NCBI RefSeq assembly: GCF_003013715.1 | Contig: NC_072814.1 | Span: 2,272,891 to 2,336,890 of the forward strand | From: Candidozyma auris | Lineage: Eukaryota > Ascomycota > Pichiomycetes > Serinales > Metschnikowiaceae | Reading direction: 5' to 3' | Length of the DNA: 64,000 bases | Part shown: positions 20,301 to 30,434 of the stretch, piece after piece | Position numbering within the stretch: the first letter of the stretch is position 1 | How the letters are laid out: each line of letters starts with the position of its first letter | Notes under the pieces: generated by a model | The model's input: only the letters and a program-made list of their open reading frames with translations | What the model was told of the DNA's origin: nothing | Databases searched by the model: none | Position numbers and translations under genes: made by a program

Positions 20301-21317
20301 CACAAACCCATCAAGTGCATCTTTGTTTTTCAAAAGTTTGAGTATGTGCTCTCCCGGAACTGTGCTAGTTCTTATACACGACACAACGAGATCCAACGCC
20401 AGTAGTCTCACTCTCTCTTTATCTGCTAGCAATGCATCCATAACTTCAAGCTCAGAGATAATGCCGGTTTCAATGGGGTCCTTCGACTTGAACATTTTCT
20501 GATTCATGAGAAGCACCGTGAGCCTATCTTCATCATGATCTTTGAGGTAGCTAGTCACAAAAATCTTCAAACAGTTTGGAGTTATGCGAAAAGCAATGGG
20601 CAAGAAGTATTGATGAATATTCTTTCTTTGAATATCAGAGGAAGCCATTGCATGTGTGACTTCTGTAGCCCAAAATGCAACAAAATCTTCTTCTGTCTGA
20701 AACTTCAGATGTAAGGTTTGCAATAGTGCCACAAGACACTTAGAAGATGCATTGGCAACTGCACCAGTTTTCAAGGAGAGAAGGATATTTTTCACGAATT
20801 GTGGATCATTTTTACTTATGCATTCGGCGACTTCTGGACACTCTTTTACCACCGTCTCAAGCATTTGAAATCTCTCTTTCTTATTATGGCAACCAGTGTA
20901 AAGTTGCAATGCCCATTGAGAGCACAATTGAATGCCACACTCGTGCAAGCAAATGAATTGCACCAACCGTTTAAGAAGACCCAATCCAGCGTTGGCCTGA
21001 GCACCATGAGAGAATTCAAGAGAGCTTGTGGCCCACTCAAACACTTTAGAGTGCGCAATCCCTTCAAAATTACATTTCGACCACTCATTTCCCGCTTTTA
21101 TCGATTGGATCGCTCGTAAGTACCAGATCAGAAGGGCATCTGCTGCCTGGATATTTGCTTTCGTAGGATCATTAGAGGGTTGCGCTAGCGAGGTGAATAT
21201 CTCACGGTGGAGGCTCAAAAAACATGGATTGATAGTTTCAGCTGAGGGTGTTAAGTTTATTAGGTCAGATTTGACGTCAGCCAAAGATCGTTCTGTTTTT
21301 TCAGTGTCTTCATTCAT
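17367..21317 (-). CDS. TRM732: TRM732 (THADA family), partner of tRNA 2'-O-methyltransferase Trm7
   Basis: A large 1316-aa alpha-solenoid protein. Yeast Trm732 (about 1420 aa) forms a complex with Trm7 that methylates the ribose at position 32 of the anticodon loop of tRNA-Phe, tRNA-Leu and tRNA-Trp. The diagnostic DUF2428 signature SRRSGGLPFLITGVLN lies near residues 690-710. The rest is HEAT-like helices without catalytic motifs, as in the family. The frame is intact through a run of nine T at about 19168-19176, so not every homopolymer here is damaged. Upstream are CACGTG (21369-21374) and TTTTGCAGCCATT (21392-21404). One of its expected substrates, tRNA-Phe, is encoded in this window. Confidence 0.9.
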   Translation of the reverse strand: MNEDTEKTERSLADVKSDLINLTPSAETINPCFLSLHREIFTSLAQPSNDPTKANIQAADALLIWYLRAIQSIKAGNEWSKCNFEGIAHSKVFEWATSSLEFSHGAQANAGLGLLKRLVQFICLHECGIQLCSQWALQLYTGCHNKKERFQMLETVVKECPEVAECISKNDPQFVKNILLSLKTGAVANASSKCLVALLQTLHLKFQTEEDFVAFWATEVTHAMASSDIQRKNIHQYFLPIAFRITPNCLKIFVTSYLKDHDEDRLTVLLMNQKMFKSKDPIETGIISELEVMDALLADKERVRLLALDLVVSCIRTSTVPGEHILKLLKNKDALDGFVEDSRSPETRDAFCSTLRKAVISLKNCYVHNITKSPESIKLTLTFLQDYFFQWVNPSSSYLPLFIALSFFELLVEEEFDGISRQKQKNKRVMTILEIYNEPFISVLLRFLTNNYEDIRMKSRKLLQRAPEFAFLEVQSDLISQYYNNAFESLKSVKGRKSDENVNLLLFLMSKESSDFSQINKYLSHPQLNLNNLANSSPHGVYAFHSKFINEFSILISSQKLYFGDLFRQLMGSCEQLWSKYKANTTFNTLEDSEGMEATSWRPIRESAILLASIIEADRKNNYELLDDESLLQACDLIIDQLSNITHRGVFMAVYDAYVKACCACLERPIMMHYPLDWLEKSLDIIKSKTQFVSRRSGGLPFLITGVLNGLYKKKLYQDKLREVFTKLAAFTQIPLREEDRSTSGFPQVHSFNCIKQMFLDSLLFPQSKPYIYEAFCLALDSIDSPEWSIKNAALMLFSSLVNRLFGTNMVGNLLTGMKTTVFFAMYRGIEERCLDRLSTSKSKSIESLICILTILERLDWNGNNNSAAVKFKTLLDEHCLGHKQWKIRQLAARVLAKMTAPSKAEEFAAACLMSVRACNSYNLVHGKLLLVLNLQKRGVKIPSHSLVYAMKSPALACHQIVNALLDIIDTHEYLQGEIILSLEILYHDYLRRKKRYPDNTRDECLIRVTKLIFKGNDESLKSLFECLIAADFYKSLEAALDICKQMDNLPVDVIKTLKENASDPKTWNPLRVEIMKLLISKGIYIKTPLPDSEWSKELQVLSFVAQDKLDIQKLKPLLHVSQPEETRLLCVDAMSRALEKASNDDPYCDDIFVLLLLTSRSESREVRRKAADALAKHCGLPSTWSTPYTFRMALKLKSPFQLRDSSVLYDYLALFRQNFRDFEKKDLLDLDRDDLYMNEMRVYVELANAVNGSIDIDIDKVLSLIDNKGILRSWEYDYLFHTGLSKVMTTASEEDRIRIRQGLAKIGYIETPVSS

Positions 21318-21391
21318 GGCTGTAGTAAGTACTATGCTCTGCAGCGATGTGATTCATGTGACTCTCATCACGTGCTCATGTAGGGGCCTGA

Positions 21392-21404
21392 TTTTGCAGC
21401 CATT
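21392..21404 (+). promoter_or_regulatory. TTTTGCAGCCATT motif upstream of TRM732
   Basis: Full-length copy of the recurrent element, 75 bp before the TRM732 ATG and about 20 bp from a CACGTG. Confidence 0.45.
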
Positions 21405-21760
21405 CTTTGACCGTCTACTAGAAGTCAGCTTACTCGTTTTTATTGATTATATTCGCTCTTTGTTAGCCATCGTCAAGCTGCTGTTGGTATTCACTTTATG
21501 ACATTGCCAATATCTCCAATTGCATATTCACAGTAGTAAACCGCATACTTCTAGGTGCCTGATTTCTACTTAATTTAACTATTCTTTCAAAGCTTTCGAA
21601 ATTGATATCGAAAAATACCAACCTAACTAGAATATAATGGCGTCCTTATCACAAAAATCTATGAAATACCCACACACCCTCGTAGTACACCTACACTTGG
21701 CGTCAGTAGAATTTCAAGCATTCAAACCTATTAACTAATTAGAAGTGTGCATTATATAGT

Positions 21761-23803
21761 CTAAGCCTTGGAAGTGCCCTTCATTTTGGCCCAGCCCTTC
21801 TTCAAGTACTTGAAGATCAAGTCCTCGTCGTTCGAGTTGACCTGGACGTAGTTCTTACCTCTGATTTGTTCAGCTTGTCCAATAGGTCCAAGTTCTCCAC
21901 CGCACTCGGCATCCATGGCCTGGACGTTTTGCAACTTGTGGTCTCTCAAGCAAAGACCGGCAAGTAACATTGGAACACACAAGCAGAGACCCACAATACA
22001 CAAGAGTCTCTGAACATCAGCGTAGGCCCACACCACTGCCTTTCTGGCAGGAGTGCCCCATTTGTGTTCCTTGATAAAGTCGTATGGTTTTTTGTAGGCT
22101 GGTTTGGCCAAAGCAGGGTCAACGCCCATCATCTCCATCTTTTTCACAATCTCCTTGTACATTCTCTGGGTCCACATGGCACCAGAAACACAGTCACCGA
22201 AAGCAGAACCAATCTTGAACATGGCCATGTAGACACCAGTGACTGAGGCCATGTACTCGTGGTCAGTACAAGATTGGATGGAGACATCGATGGTACGAGC
22301 GAACAAACCAGAACCAAAACCAAAGATGATCATTGCTCCGATAACACCGTCAACAAATCTCTTGTCGTGAACACCGTCGTTTGAACCACGGTAGTAGTAA
22401 AGCATACCAGTACCAATGGTCCAGAAGCAAATACCCGAAATGATGAAACCTTTGGTTCTTCTTACACGAACAACAATCAAACCAAGAAGAGGACCGACAA
22501 CAGCAATCATGAACGAGTTCAAAGAGCCAATTCTTGTGGCAGCAGCCTTGGTGGCGTTCATTCCGACAAGCAACACCGGGTACATATAGTCGTGAGGCAT
22601 CAAGTAGACAAACTTGTAGAACAAACCAACAGTCATGGCAGCAAGCACACCACGGTCCTTCAAAAGAGGGAATGGAGCGATAGGGTGTCTGGCGCACCTG
22701 AGTTCCCACAAGACGAAGAAGGGAATCATGCAGAAACCGACTACCAAAGGAGCAATGATGTGGGCCTGCTTCCATTTAGTGGTGACACCACCAGCAAGAG
22801 TTAAAGGAACCAAGAGCAAACCAATACACAACACGAAGAGGACAATGCCAGCAATGTCAGACACCCAGAAAAACTGCTTCAAGTAGTAATACCATTTGAT
22901 GAGGAACGCCTTCACACCCTTGTTACCGCCTGGGGTTCTGTTCTCGAGCTTCTCGAGAGCAGCATTCATCTCAGTGAAGGATTCTCTCTCTTCTCTGCAA
23001 AGTTCCTGCCAGTTCTCCTGTTTCCTCAACTTAAGTCTGGTCCACACTAAGCAGACAAAAAGTGGAATGTTAGAGATGGGGAAGATGAAAGCCCACATAC
23101 CAATAGAGTAATTCCACGAGTAGTGGTCGGTCAAGGAGGTCACAACGTTACCAGAGATCCAGGTGTTGATGATGTATGGACAGGTGACAATGGAAATAGC
23201 GAAAAGTCTCCAGTTCATCTTGGAGTTGTCGGACATCACCAATCTCAACATCACCTTGATACCTGCCTGGCCAAAGGCATCAATGACTGCACCAGCGGCG
23301 TACCTCTGGACATCATAGGCCTGGGACTCGATGAGAGAGCCAATAGCTTTGAATAAAACAGCCACCAAAAGCAACTCACAACGACCATACATATCAGACA
23401 TTCTAGCGAAGAATGGCAACGAAGCAGCGGCCATCACCGATCTGATCACCGAGACTGTAGACAAAAGAGAATGGTTATCAAAGCCATTGGTGGCATACGA
23501 AGTAAGCACCTTTCTGATACGAGTGTCCAAGGTGAAGATGAAAGCACTGCAGAACAAACAAAGATAGAGAGTCACACAGGCCAATGGAGTCTTGAAATGT
23601 TCCGATAAAAGCTCGTTCTTTCTCACACCAAAAGACTTGGTTGAGCCTGTGACGAGGTCTTCGTCAGACGAGCTGACCTGTTGCTGGAAGCTCTTTTCGT
23701 TGTGGACGCCCTCGACTTTCTCGTTGGAGGAAAGCGAGTGGGCAATGTTGTTGTCCGTGTCCGAGTCCTTAGCTTCAATAGGCTTCGAAATATTAGCAGA
23801 CAT
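21761..23803 (-). CDS. Siderophore-iron transporter, ARN/SIT1 family (MFS)
   Basis: Major-facilitator importer of ferric siderophores at the plasma membrane. The 680-aa protein has a polar N-terminus of about 80 residues, then about 14 hydrophobic segments beginning with ACVTLYLCLFCSAFIFTLD. That segment, the SDMYGR loop, and the large loop between segments 12 and 13 are typical of ARN/SIT proteins. The Asp-rich C-terminal tail is cytosolic. The ATG at 23803 is preferred over the upstream open frame, because a TATA-like TAAAATATAT (23841-23850) lies 38 bp before it. Two GCAGCCA motifs (23895-23901, 23951-23957) follow. The C. auris group is known for several SIT1 paralogs; which one this is cannot be told. 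Iron control is expected but not shown. Confidence 0.9.
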   Translation of the reverse strand: MSANISKPIEAKDSDTDNNIAHSLSSNEKVEGVHNEKSFQQQVSSSDEDLVTGSTKSFGVRKNELLSEHFKTPLACVTLYLCLFCSAFIFTLDTRIRKVLTSYATNGFDNHSLLSTVSVIRSVMAAASLPFFARMSDMYGRCELLLVAVLFKAIGSLIESQAYDVQRYAAGAVIDAFGQAGIKVMLRLVMSDNSKMNWRLFAISIVTCPYIINTWISGNVVTSLTDHYSWNYSIGMWAFIFPISNIPLFVCLVWTRLKLRKQENWQELCREERESFTEMNAALEKLENRTPGGNKGVKAFLIKWYYYLKQFFWVSDIAGIVLFVLCIGLLLVPLTLAGGVTTKWKQAHIIAPLVVGFCMIPFFVLWELRCARHPIAPFPLLKDRGVLAAMTVGLFYKFVYLMPHDYMYPVLLVGMNATKAAATRIGSLNSFMIAVVGPLLGLIVVRVRRTKGFIISGICFWTIGTGMLYYYRGSNDGVHDKRFVDGVIGAMIIFGFGSGLFARTIDVSIQSCTDHEYMASVTGVYMAMFKIGSAFGDCVSGAMWTQRMYKEIVKKMEMMGVDPALAKPAYKKPYDFIKEHKWGTPARKAVVWAYADVQRLLCIVGLCLCVPMLLAGLCLRDHKLQNVQAMDAECGGELGPIGQAEQIRGKNYVQVNSNDEDLIFKYLKKGWAKMKGTSKA

Positions 23804-23891
23804 TGTTAGGGATTGAAATGATGAAGAAAATAGCCTACTTATATATTTTAAGAGAGTTTGCCAAACGTTAAGGTGGGTCCCGACATCGGGC

Positions 23892-23903
23892 TTTGCAGCC
23901 ATT
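23892..23903 (+). promoter_or_regulatory. TTTGCAGCCATT motif upstream of the siderophore transporter
   Basis: Recurrent element 90 bp before the transporter ATG; a second core copy (GCAGCCAAT) is at 23951-23959. Confidence 0.45.
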
Positions 23904-26900
23904 CGGATGAAGCCGCTTCAGGTGCCACAGAAGTCGGTGTCGGTAGTAATGCAGCCAATCACCATGTCAACGAACAATAGGCTTTTTTACGTTCATTTCT
24001 TTTTACTGCCCTTGTGTAGTGAGTGCAAGTAGTCCTTAACTGTCCATGTGGTTCCCAGTGGGAACATGCGACGCGGCTCGGGAGGTGGCATGTCTGCGTG
24101 CAGTTCGCTTACCTCAGTAAGCCTAGAGCGACAACGCACTCCCACGTCAAAAGATATTCCGGTGCACTGACCCATTTTTGGGGTCCCCTCTTTGAGTTTG
24201 GAATTTAAACAAAGCAGACTTGGTCTGCCTGAAATAAAAAGTCACATCATGTGTAAACTGTCTTTTTTTTCTCCCAAAAAATCTGCCTGGTTGGGCCTGT
24301 AGTTGTTGAAGGGAGCACTGTGGGAGCGCAATTCGTGCATTCTGCGAGGCGCCTGTCAGCGGCTCTTTGACAAGAATGGCTGAAGTCCTGAACCATGCGT
24401 CTGCTATCGACAGCACCGATTCTCGTCCCGAAGAAAAGCGTGCTTCAGGTCCTTTGAGCCATTTCGGTCGGGAAAAAGTTGCCAGTTGTGTTCGCTTGTA
24501 GATTTAGTACTGGAAATTATGAAGAGTTTCTTTATGTTGCAATGTGTGCTCTCCATTTCCAGTTGCATAAGATCTCAAACATAACAAGGCGCGAGCAATT
24601 TAAACTTTACTACTAGGTCGTAGAATACGAACGGTGCCAAGACGCCGTTTTGCATTGACAGCGTATTGACAGAAGAGATACGTTGACAGGTGGAACAACT
24701 TGAGCAGAATCCTCCCCCTCCCCCTTTGAACCAATGTGTGTTCGCAAACCACCTTCATCAAGGAGTGCTTTATCTTGATAATCTCGCCGCCGACGACGTT
24801 ATCTAGAACAATTTCTTCCCCCGTCATTCCACGAATCAGCGGGTATTCTGCACAGCAGGCTCTCACGCCAGTTGCGCCCGGCGGGTTGTTCGACTGAGGA
24901 GGAGCGCTTCTAGCAATGCGTCGTGTGCCTGGGAGAATTGAAAGAACCAGTGAAAGGGTTTTCAGGAGACAGCCCGTCCGAAAGGAAGTTTTCGGGATTA
25001 TCATTTGTGGCAATTGATGCAGGCTCAGGGATCGGCCCGGATAATCTCACAATGGCTTGTCAGATCCATTGTGTGAATCAGGAGAAGTTCGCATATACCG
25101 TGCAACTGATAGAGCTCCTTGCAAATAAAAGGTGTCGGAACAAACCACAGCGGCATGTGCGCCCTCCGGTGAGTGGCTGGGTATCTGCAACACAGAGTTT
25201 CAAAAAACGTTATTTTCCTACCGTCTTTAGCCGGGGTGCCCAATTCTTCCCTCCTGCGTTCGGGTTCTTCTCTCTTTTGCGCTTTGCCGCGTGGTGGTGA
25301 CTCTCAATGCTGCACAGCGGCTCTGTGTAATATGTCTAATGGCTCAATCCATTACCAGCACGGGAACAATCCCCATGCCAAAATAATAATCACAAAATTC
25401 ACAGACACTATGGTGTTGTTTCAGCCAGTAGCGCTGCTTTTTCTCCTGGTTGGCCCTTTTTTTCTTTTCTTCACTTTTCATGCATCCCTCCTCACAATGA
25501 CATACCTTATCTGACTTTGCGTTCATTCACTTGACAAGAATGTTTCTACCAGTATGCAATGGCCTTGCCTTCTAGGTTTCAATTGGTCGGCTTCAAAATT
25601 TTATTCCACGGCTACTCTAATGTTCTAACCTTAAACGCGAGCCAATACACTAGTGTGTATTGTAAAGTTAGATAGAGGTAATGTCAATGAAAAATGAGCC
25701 TGTCTCGATTACGATTGGTAGTTTCAGTCTCGTTGGTATTGGGCTCCGTTATCTGCTTGCTTCTGTGAGTTGATGGCTAATGATTGGCTGTGTCGACCAT
25801 GGAATTTTGAAAGGCCAAGAGCGAATGAGCTACAAGCTGGACTTTTGCAACTCGTTATCTTATGTCACAAAAGGCGTCTGAGGACAATCCCCGAAAAAAA
25901 AAAAAAAAAAAATATCGAAGAAACAATATATGAGCGAACATGAATCCATGCAGACGAAAGCTATATACTTCTCAAAGCTTTGATTGGTGAAGCCTTATTT
26001 TTCATCGCTAGAAAAACAATGGTCTAAGATAGCGAAATACTCCACAAAGAGTATCTTTTTGATGTTAGAAACTATTAGCCAAAGTCTCGTTTGGCTCATT
26101 GTGTGATATCCCAACTCGATATCTCTAACCCATTGTGGAACTCTTGGCACGCATGCGTTACTTGGAAATCCTGAGCATCAACGAAGTCACCGGTACGTTG
26201 GTGATAAATCCGAATTTCGGGACACAACGGAGGTGAAGTAAAGTGGTTGGGTGCCTACTTCCTGCCCAAGAGTTGTCCCAAAATGCAGCAACCGGAACGC
26301 CATAAGCATGGGAGTTAGTAAGTACAATCCTTGGATTACCGACGCAAGCATGCAACATTCTGGTCTTGAGTTGTTCTGTACTTTAGGCTGTAAATCAGAA
26401 GGTGAAAGCATGAATACTTGCAAGCTACAAGAAAATGAGAGTGAAGGGCCAGCTATGTGAAAAAAGGGGATCATCTTTGCAGAGCCGCTCCAATGCCTTC
26501 TTGATAACCAATTTCTGCAAGCGTCACCCTTGACAGTGACTCCTCTGCGACATTTGCATTACGAAGTCTTTCGTAGTCTAAAAGAACATTGACTTTCACG
26601 GCGAAAGGCAGCATCTATATGACCGAATCCTGGTCAGCGATCGAGACAATGCTACATCATAAGATATTCTCTTGGTGTCGGCGGAGGGCATAAAACACCC
26701 TAGAAACCGTTTCACGTCACCTTCCAAACGTATCGAAGTGGACTTGATCGACTGTATTACCGAGCCTCACCAGTAATACCCTGTTGAGATTTTATGCATC
26801 ACTACAGGACACTGTCGAGATTTTCTGCATCACTTCAGTACCGTAATAGGTCGACTGCCTCTGAATCAGGAACCCTCGTGCCGACAACCTGTTGAAGTCA

Positions 26901-27399
26901 TAGCTTTCTCAAGAGATCTGACCATTTGTGTGGATTTCGACATACTGCCGCTTACACTTTCAGTGCCAGTGGTAATTGGCGCCTCCCTTGCTCCTGTTGA
27001 AAATCACGGCCACATTTAAGCGAAAAACGCAAATGGCTGTCGATTCCATATTGTGGTTGCCCATGTGGAGGCATTTGCTCAAAAGCGGAACCCAAGCACA
27101 CCCAGCTTGAACTTTTGGTTTAGAATTTGCAAAGCAAAAAAAAAAAGAAAAAAATAAAAAAAACTACAAGCCAAAAGTTTGAGTTAACACCAACAAAATC
27201 ACCGCCATGGCTTCACCCATAATTCTTGTTCCTCCCCCCTCTCCAGCAGTTGGACCACTTCTCACTTTTCCTCCTCGCGCAATTAGAATTCATACATGGC
27301 GGTGCGCAAAACTCCTATATCCATCTCTTCTTCACAGTGTCCACCATTTATAACCTACGCAATACCCCTTCCAAGGTCTCCACCTTCTGCCACTCCATC
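23904..27399. other. 3.5-kb gene-free region
   Basis: No open frame here looks like a protein: the longest (about 137 codons near 24600-25013) has no recognisable domain. I see no tRNA. It holds a run of 19 A at 25894-25912, A-rich tracts near 27138-27165, and a tight GATA cluster at 24770-24804. It separates the divergent siderophore transporter and TSC3-like genes and is much longer than most gaps in the window. It could hold an unrecognised non-coding RNA. Confidence 0.5.
24770..24804. promoter_or_regulatory. Cluster of three GATA-type sites
   Basis: TTATCTTGATAA (24770-24781) contains two abutting WGATAR sites in opposite orientations, and another TTATCT is at 24799-24804. GATA repressors (Sfu1/Fep1 type) control siderophore transporters in fungi. 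These sites lie about 970 bp from the transporter start, so the link is tentative. Confidence 0.3.
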
Positions 27400-27642
27400 A
27401 TGTCCAACGTCAAATCAGGCAGAAAAGTGTGGGACTCCTATTACCACTTCTTCCCCTTCTACATGCTCACGGGCAAAGAGCTGGTGATGTTGCACTTGTT
27501 CATCATCTCGTTCATCTCGTTTATTTGCTGGGGGATCTACTCGTGTTTGCCTGGCTACGTGCCATTTGTCATCTCCAGGGGGAAGTACTACTTGACGGGC
27601 TCACACGAGGCCCTTGGCAACTTTGTGTTGAAAATGAAGTAG
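27400..27642 (+). CDS. TSC3: Probable TSC3-like small subunit of serine palmitoyltransferase
   Basis: An 80-aa membrane protein, the same length as yeast Tsc3. A short polar N-terminus leads to WDSYYHFFPFYML, which resembles the aromatic YWTYYIHLPFY segment of Tsc3, then a single hydrophobic helix (about residues 29-47), then a short C-terminus. Tsc3 and the animal ssSPT proteins bind and stimulate serine palmitoyltransferase in the ER, the first step of sphingolipid synthesis. The open frame runs upstream to 27226, but the ATG at 27400 gives the family length. RDH54 starts only 65 bp after its stop on the same strand. The identification rests on length, topology and one short motif. Confidence 0.6.
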   Translation: MSNVKSGRKVWDSYYHFFPFYMLTGKELVMLHLFIISFISFICWGIYSCLPGYVPFVISRGKYYLTGSHEALGNFVLKMK

Positions 27643-27707
27643 ACAGTTTGTTATTTAGGTACCGGGTTTTAGAATGTATGAAAATGTGCGCACTACGTGT
27701 TTGTAGC

Positions 27708-30419
27708 ATGTACCGACGAGGACGTGTTTCTGGGTTCAAGCCGCCGAGAAGACTTGATGAGGGTATTGGAAACGGAACTGGAGACAAGGTGAGTGGAAAA
27801 AATGGGGTCTCTCTGGTGAACGGTGTTAAGGCTCACGAAGAACTGGGAAATGCACTATCACAACACCTCAATAGTCTGAATGGGTTAATTGAAGATGCTG
27901 CTCTGAACAGGCTGGAAAGAATTAAGGCTCTTGAACTGCCGTCTCAACTGCTGCCCAGGCTGTCCCAGCTATCTGCTTCTGGAGCTTCACAGACGCGTCC
28001 ACAGAGATCTAGTCAGGGCACTGGCGCCCGTCCGACACTAAAACGCATCAAGATGGACATAAACAGACCAAGTGCGCTGGCTAGTAGCGCGTCCAAAGCG
28101 TATCGTCTTCCGGTTCAGTGGAGGAAACAATCCACGAAGAAGAACAAGTCGTGGGAGGGCGATGGGTACGTCTTGGTGCTGGAGAACGAGGTCTTGCTCA
28201 AGGCAGATACAAAGGGAAACGGCACGTTCAAGGTTATGGGTAGATCTACGAATACAAACACCTCGGGTATCATGGTGTTGGGCCAGTATGAGGCTGAAGT
28301 GGATGGAGAAGGGAGAGGAGAGGCCGAGGTTCGTCAAGTGTCCCTTTCTCCTGCAATTTCCCAGGAGAATTGCTCTTCAATTACGAAAGTCAGCGATTCA
28401 AAGAGCGATACCTCTGTGGCGTCAGCGTACAAGCCGCCGCTACTAACTACGAAGCTGAAGACTGGCACTTTCCTGGAAAATAGTGATCCTTTGATTCTCG
28501 CCAACAATGTCGTAGTCGATCCGAATCTCTCGAAATTCCTTCGCCCGCATCAACGTGAAGGTGTGGCTTTCATCTACGAGGGTCTCTTGGGCCTTCGAAA
28601 CAATGGCCACAATGGTGTCCTCTTGGCTGATGAAATGGGTCTTGGAAAGACGCTCATGACCATTACTGTGTTGTGGACGTTGCTCAAGCAAAGCGGCACA
28701 CCAGGGAAGACTCTGGATGTGATGAAGGTCTTGATCTGTTGCCCGGTGACGCTAATTGACAACTGGAGAAAGGAGTTTAGCAAGTGGTTGGACACCAACC
28801 GTATTGGCATACTCACGCTAAACGGAAAGAACCAGTCTCCAGCGAAAGACAAGCAGGACGTTGTTGGATTTGCAAAAACAAAAGTGTATCAAGTGTTGAT
28901 CATGGGCTATGAGAAGCTGTTGCTGTGCTCCAAAGAGCTCTCCGCGGTTGATTTCGACATGCTTGTCTGCGACGAAGGCCACAGGTTGAAGAACAATAAC
29001 AGTAAGGTTATGAAGTTGCTTGACAGTCTCAATGTGAAAAAAAGGTTATTGCTCACCGGCACCCCGATCCAGAATGATTTGAATGAGTTTTACGCCATTG
29101 CAAATTTCATAAACCCAGGGATTTTTGGCTCGCTGAGCGAGTTCCAAAGACGCTTTGCCAAGCCGATCTTGCGTGCTCGAGACGTCAACTGCCTCAGCAA
29201 AGACATCATAAAAGAAGGCAGAAGAGTTAGCAATGAGCTTATCGAGATCACCAAGACTTTTACCCTACGAAGAACCCATGCGGTGATAAGCAATTTCTTG
29301 ACTAAGAAGACAGACGTTCTTCTATTTTGTCCGCCAACTAAACTTCAGAAGTCGCTTTTCAAACTTGTCATCGGCTCTTCAAACTTCAATGCTCTCCTCG
29401 ATTCGGATCCTCGAGATGCTCTTGCTCTTATCATGGTTTACAGAAAAATATGCAATTCGCCATCGTTACTAGCAAAGGACTCCTTCTTTAATACCCTTTT
29501 GGGCGTTGAGGCTAGAAAGCAGCTTGATCCTGCTTCGTTGGTGTCTCGCACTACAGGAAGCAAGGTTAACGTGCTAGTACCTCTCTTGCTTGAGTTCAAG
29601 AAGCGAGGAGAGAAGACTGTACTTGTTTCCAACTTCACCCAGACGTTAGACTTCCTCACTACAGTATTGCAAAAGCTTGGAATTCAGTTCGTAAGGCTAG
29701 ACGGGTCTAGCGCAGGCAACACTCGTGATAAGCTTGTCAATGAATTCCAAAAAACACCAGGCTTCCGTGTGTTTCTCCTTCTGGCCAAGGCAGGAGGTGT
29801 TGGTCTAAACTTAGTAAGCGCATCGAGATTAGTACTTTTCGATAACGACTGGAATCCCTCGGTGGATCTACAAGCGATGGCGAGAATCCATCGAGACGGA
29901 CAGAACAAACCAGTATACATCTACAGGCTCTTCACCACTGGGTGCATAGATGAAAAAATATTTCAGCGACAACTCATGAAGAACACGCTAAGTGATATGT
30001 TTCTTGATGACAAGACTGACTCTTCCCTGAATATTTTCGATTTTGAGGACCTCAAAGATCTCTTTAATGTGGTGGATACAAACTGCAACACCCATGACTT
30101 GATTGACTGTCCGTGTTCGGGAACGGGGGAAAGCTTTGAGTCTTCACAAGTATGCAACACTCAGGAGACTGTCGAAGATGATGATTTACCCTCCCTGGGT
30201 TGGATGAGTGCACTGGATCTTCACAAGATGAGTCCAGAAACGAATGCAAAAAAGCAATCCATCAGATTAGCCTTATCTCATTATAGGCACTTCGATCCCA
30301 AAGAATGCTTACAGGATGTTGATGTGGAAGATGATGTAGTCAACCTGCTACTACAGAAGCTGGAATCAGAGGACTTATTAACATATGTATTTACGCACGT
30401 CACGGAAGGTTGCAAATAG
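27708..30419 (+). CDS. RDH54: RDH54/TID1, Swi2/Snf2 DNA translocase of recombination
   Basis: ATP-driven double-strand DNA translocase that removes Rad51 and Dmc1 from DNA and promotes strand exchange, mainly between homologues. The short N-terminus carries the family sequence GFKPPRRL, and an RDH54-type NKSWEGDGY segment follows at about residues 145-155. The Snf2 ATPase shows DEMGLGKT (Lys314), a DEGH box at 422-425, the LTGTPIQN motif, and a helicase C lobe ending with ARIHRDGQ. I start at the ATG just before the GFKPPRRL segment (903 aa); in-frame ATGs at 27678 and 27684 are possible. Rad54 is the main alternative, but the N-terminal motifs favour Rdh54. The promoter must lie inside or before the TSC3-like gene. 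The 3' end converges on VMS1 with 15 bp between. Confidence 0.9.
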   Translation: MYRRGRVSGFKPPRRLDEGIGNGTGDKVSGKNGVSLVNGVKAHEELGNALSQHLNSLNGLIEDAALNRLERIKALELPSQLLPRLSQLSASGASQTRPQRSSQGTGARPTLKRIKMDINRPSALASSASKAYRLPVQWRKQSTKKNKSWEGDGYVLVLENEVLLKADTKGNGTFKVMGRSTNTNTSGIMVLGQYEAEVDGEGRGEAEVRQVSLSPAISQENCSSITKVSDSKSDTSVASAYKPPLLTTKLKTGTFLENSDPLILANNVVVDPNLSKFLRPHQREGVAFIYEGLLGLRNNGHNGVLLADEMGLGKTLMTITVLWTLLKQSGTPGKTLDVMKVLICCPVTLIDNWRKEFSKWLDTNRIGILTLNGKNQSPAKDKQDVVGFAKTKVYQVLIMGYEKLLLCSKELSAVDFDMLVCDEGHRLKNNNSKVMKLLDSLNVKKRLLLTGTPIQNDLNEFYAIANFINPGIFGSLSEFQRRFAKPILRARDVNCLSKDIIKEGRRVSNELIEITKTFTLRRTHAVISNFLTKKTDVLLFCPPTKLQKSLFKLVIGSSNFNALLDSDPRDALALIMVYRKICNSPSLLAKDSFFNTLLGVEARKQLDPASLVSRTTGSKVNVLVPLLLEFKKRGEKTVLVSNFTQTLDFLTTVLQKLGIQFVRLDGSSAGNTRDKLVNEFQKTPGFRVFLLLAKAGGVGLNLVSASRLVLFDNDWNPSVDLQAMARIHRDGQNKPVYIYRLFTTGCIDEKIFQRQLMKNTLSDMFLDDKTDSSLNIFDFEDLKDLFNVVDTNCNTHDLIDCPCSGTGESFESSQVCNTQETVEDDDLPSLGWMSALDLHKMSPETNAKKQSIRLALSHYRHFDPKECLQDVDVEDDVVNLLLQKLESEDLLTYVFTHVTEGCK

Positions 30420-30434
30420 ACAAAGCAATTGCAT

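Noticed and set aside
24600..25013. 137-codon minus-strand frame in the gap beside the siderophore transporter
   Set aside because: No recognisable motif, overlapped by an equally long plus-strand frame, and low-complexity in places; treated as chance.
25894..25912. Run of 19 A as a retroposon tail
   Set aside because: No target-site duplication or reverse-transcriptase or processed-gene sequence beside it; simple homopolymer.
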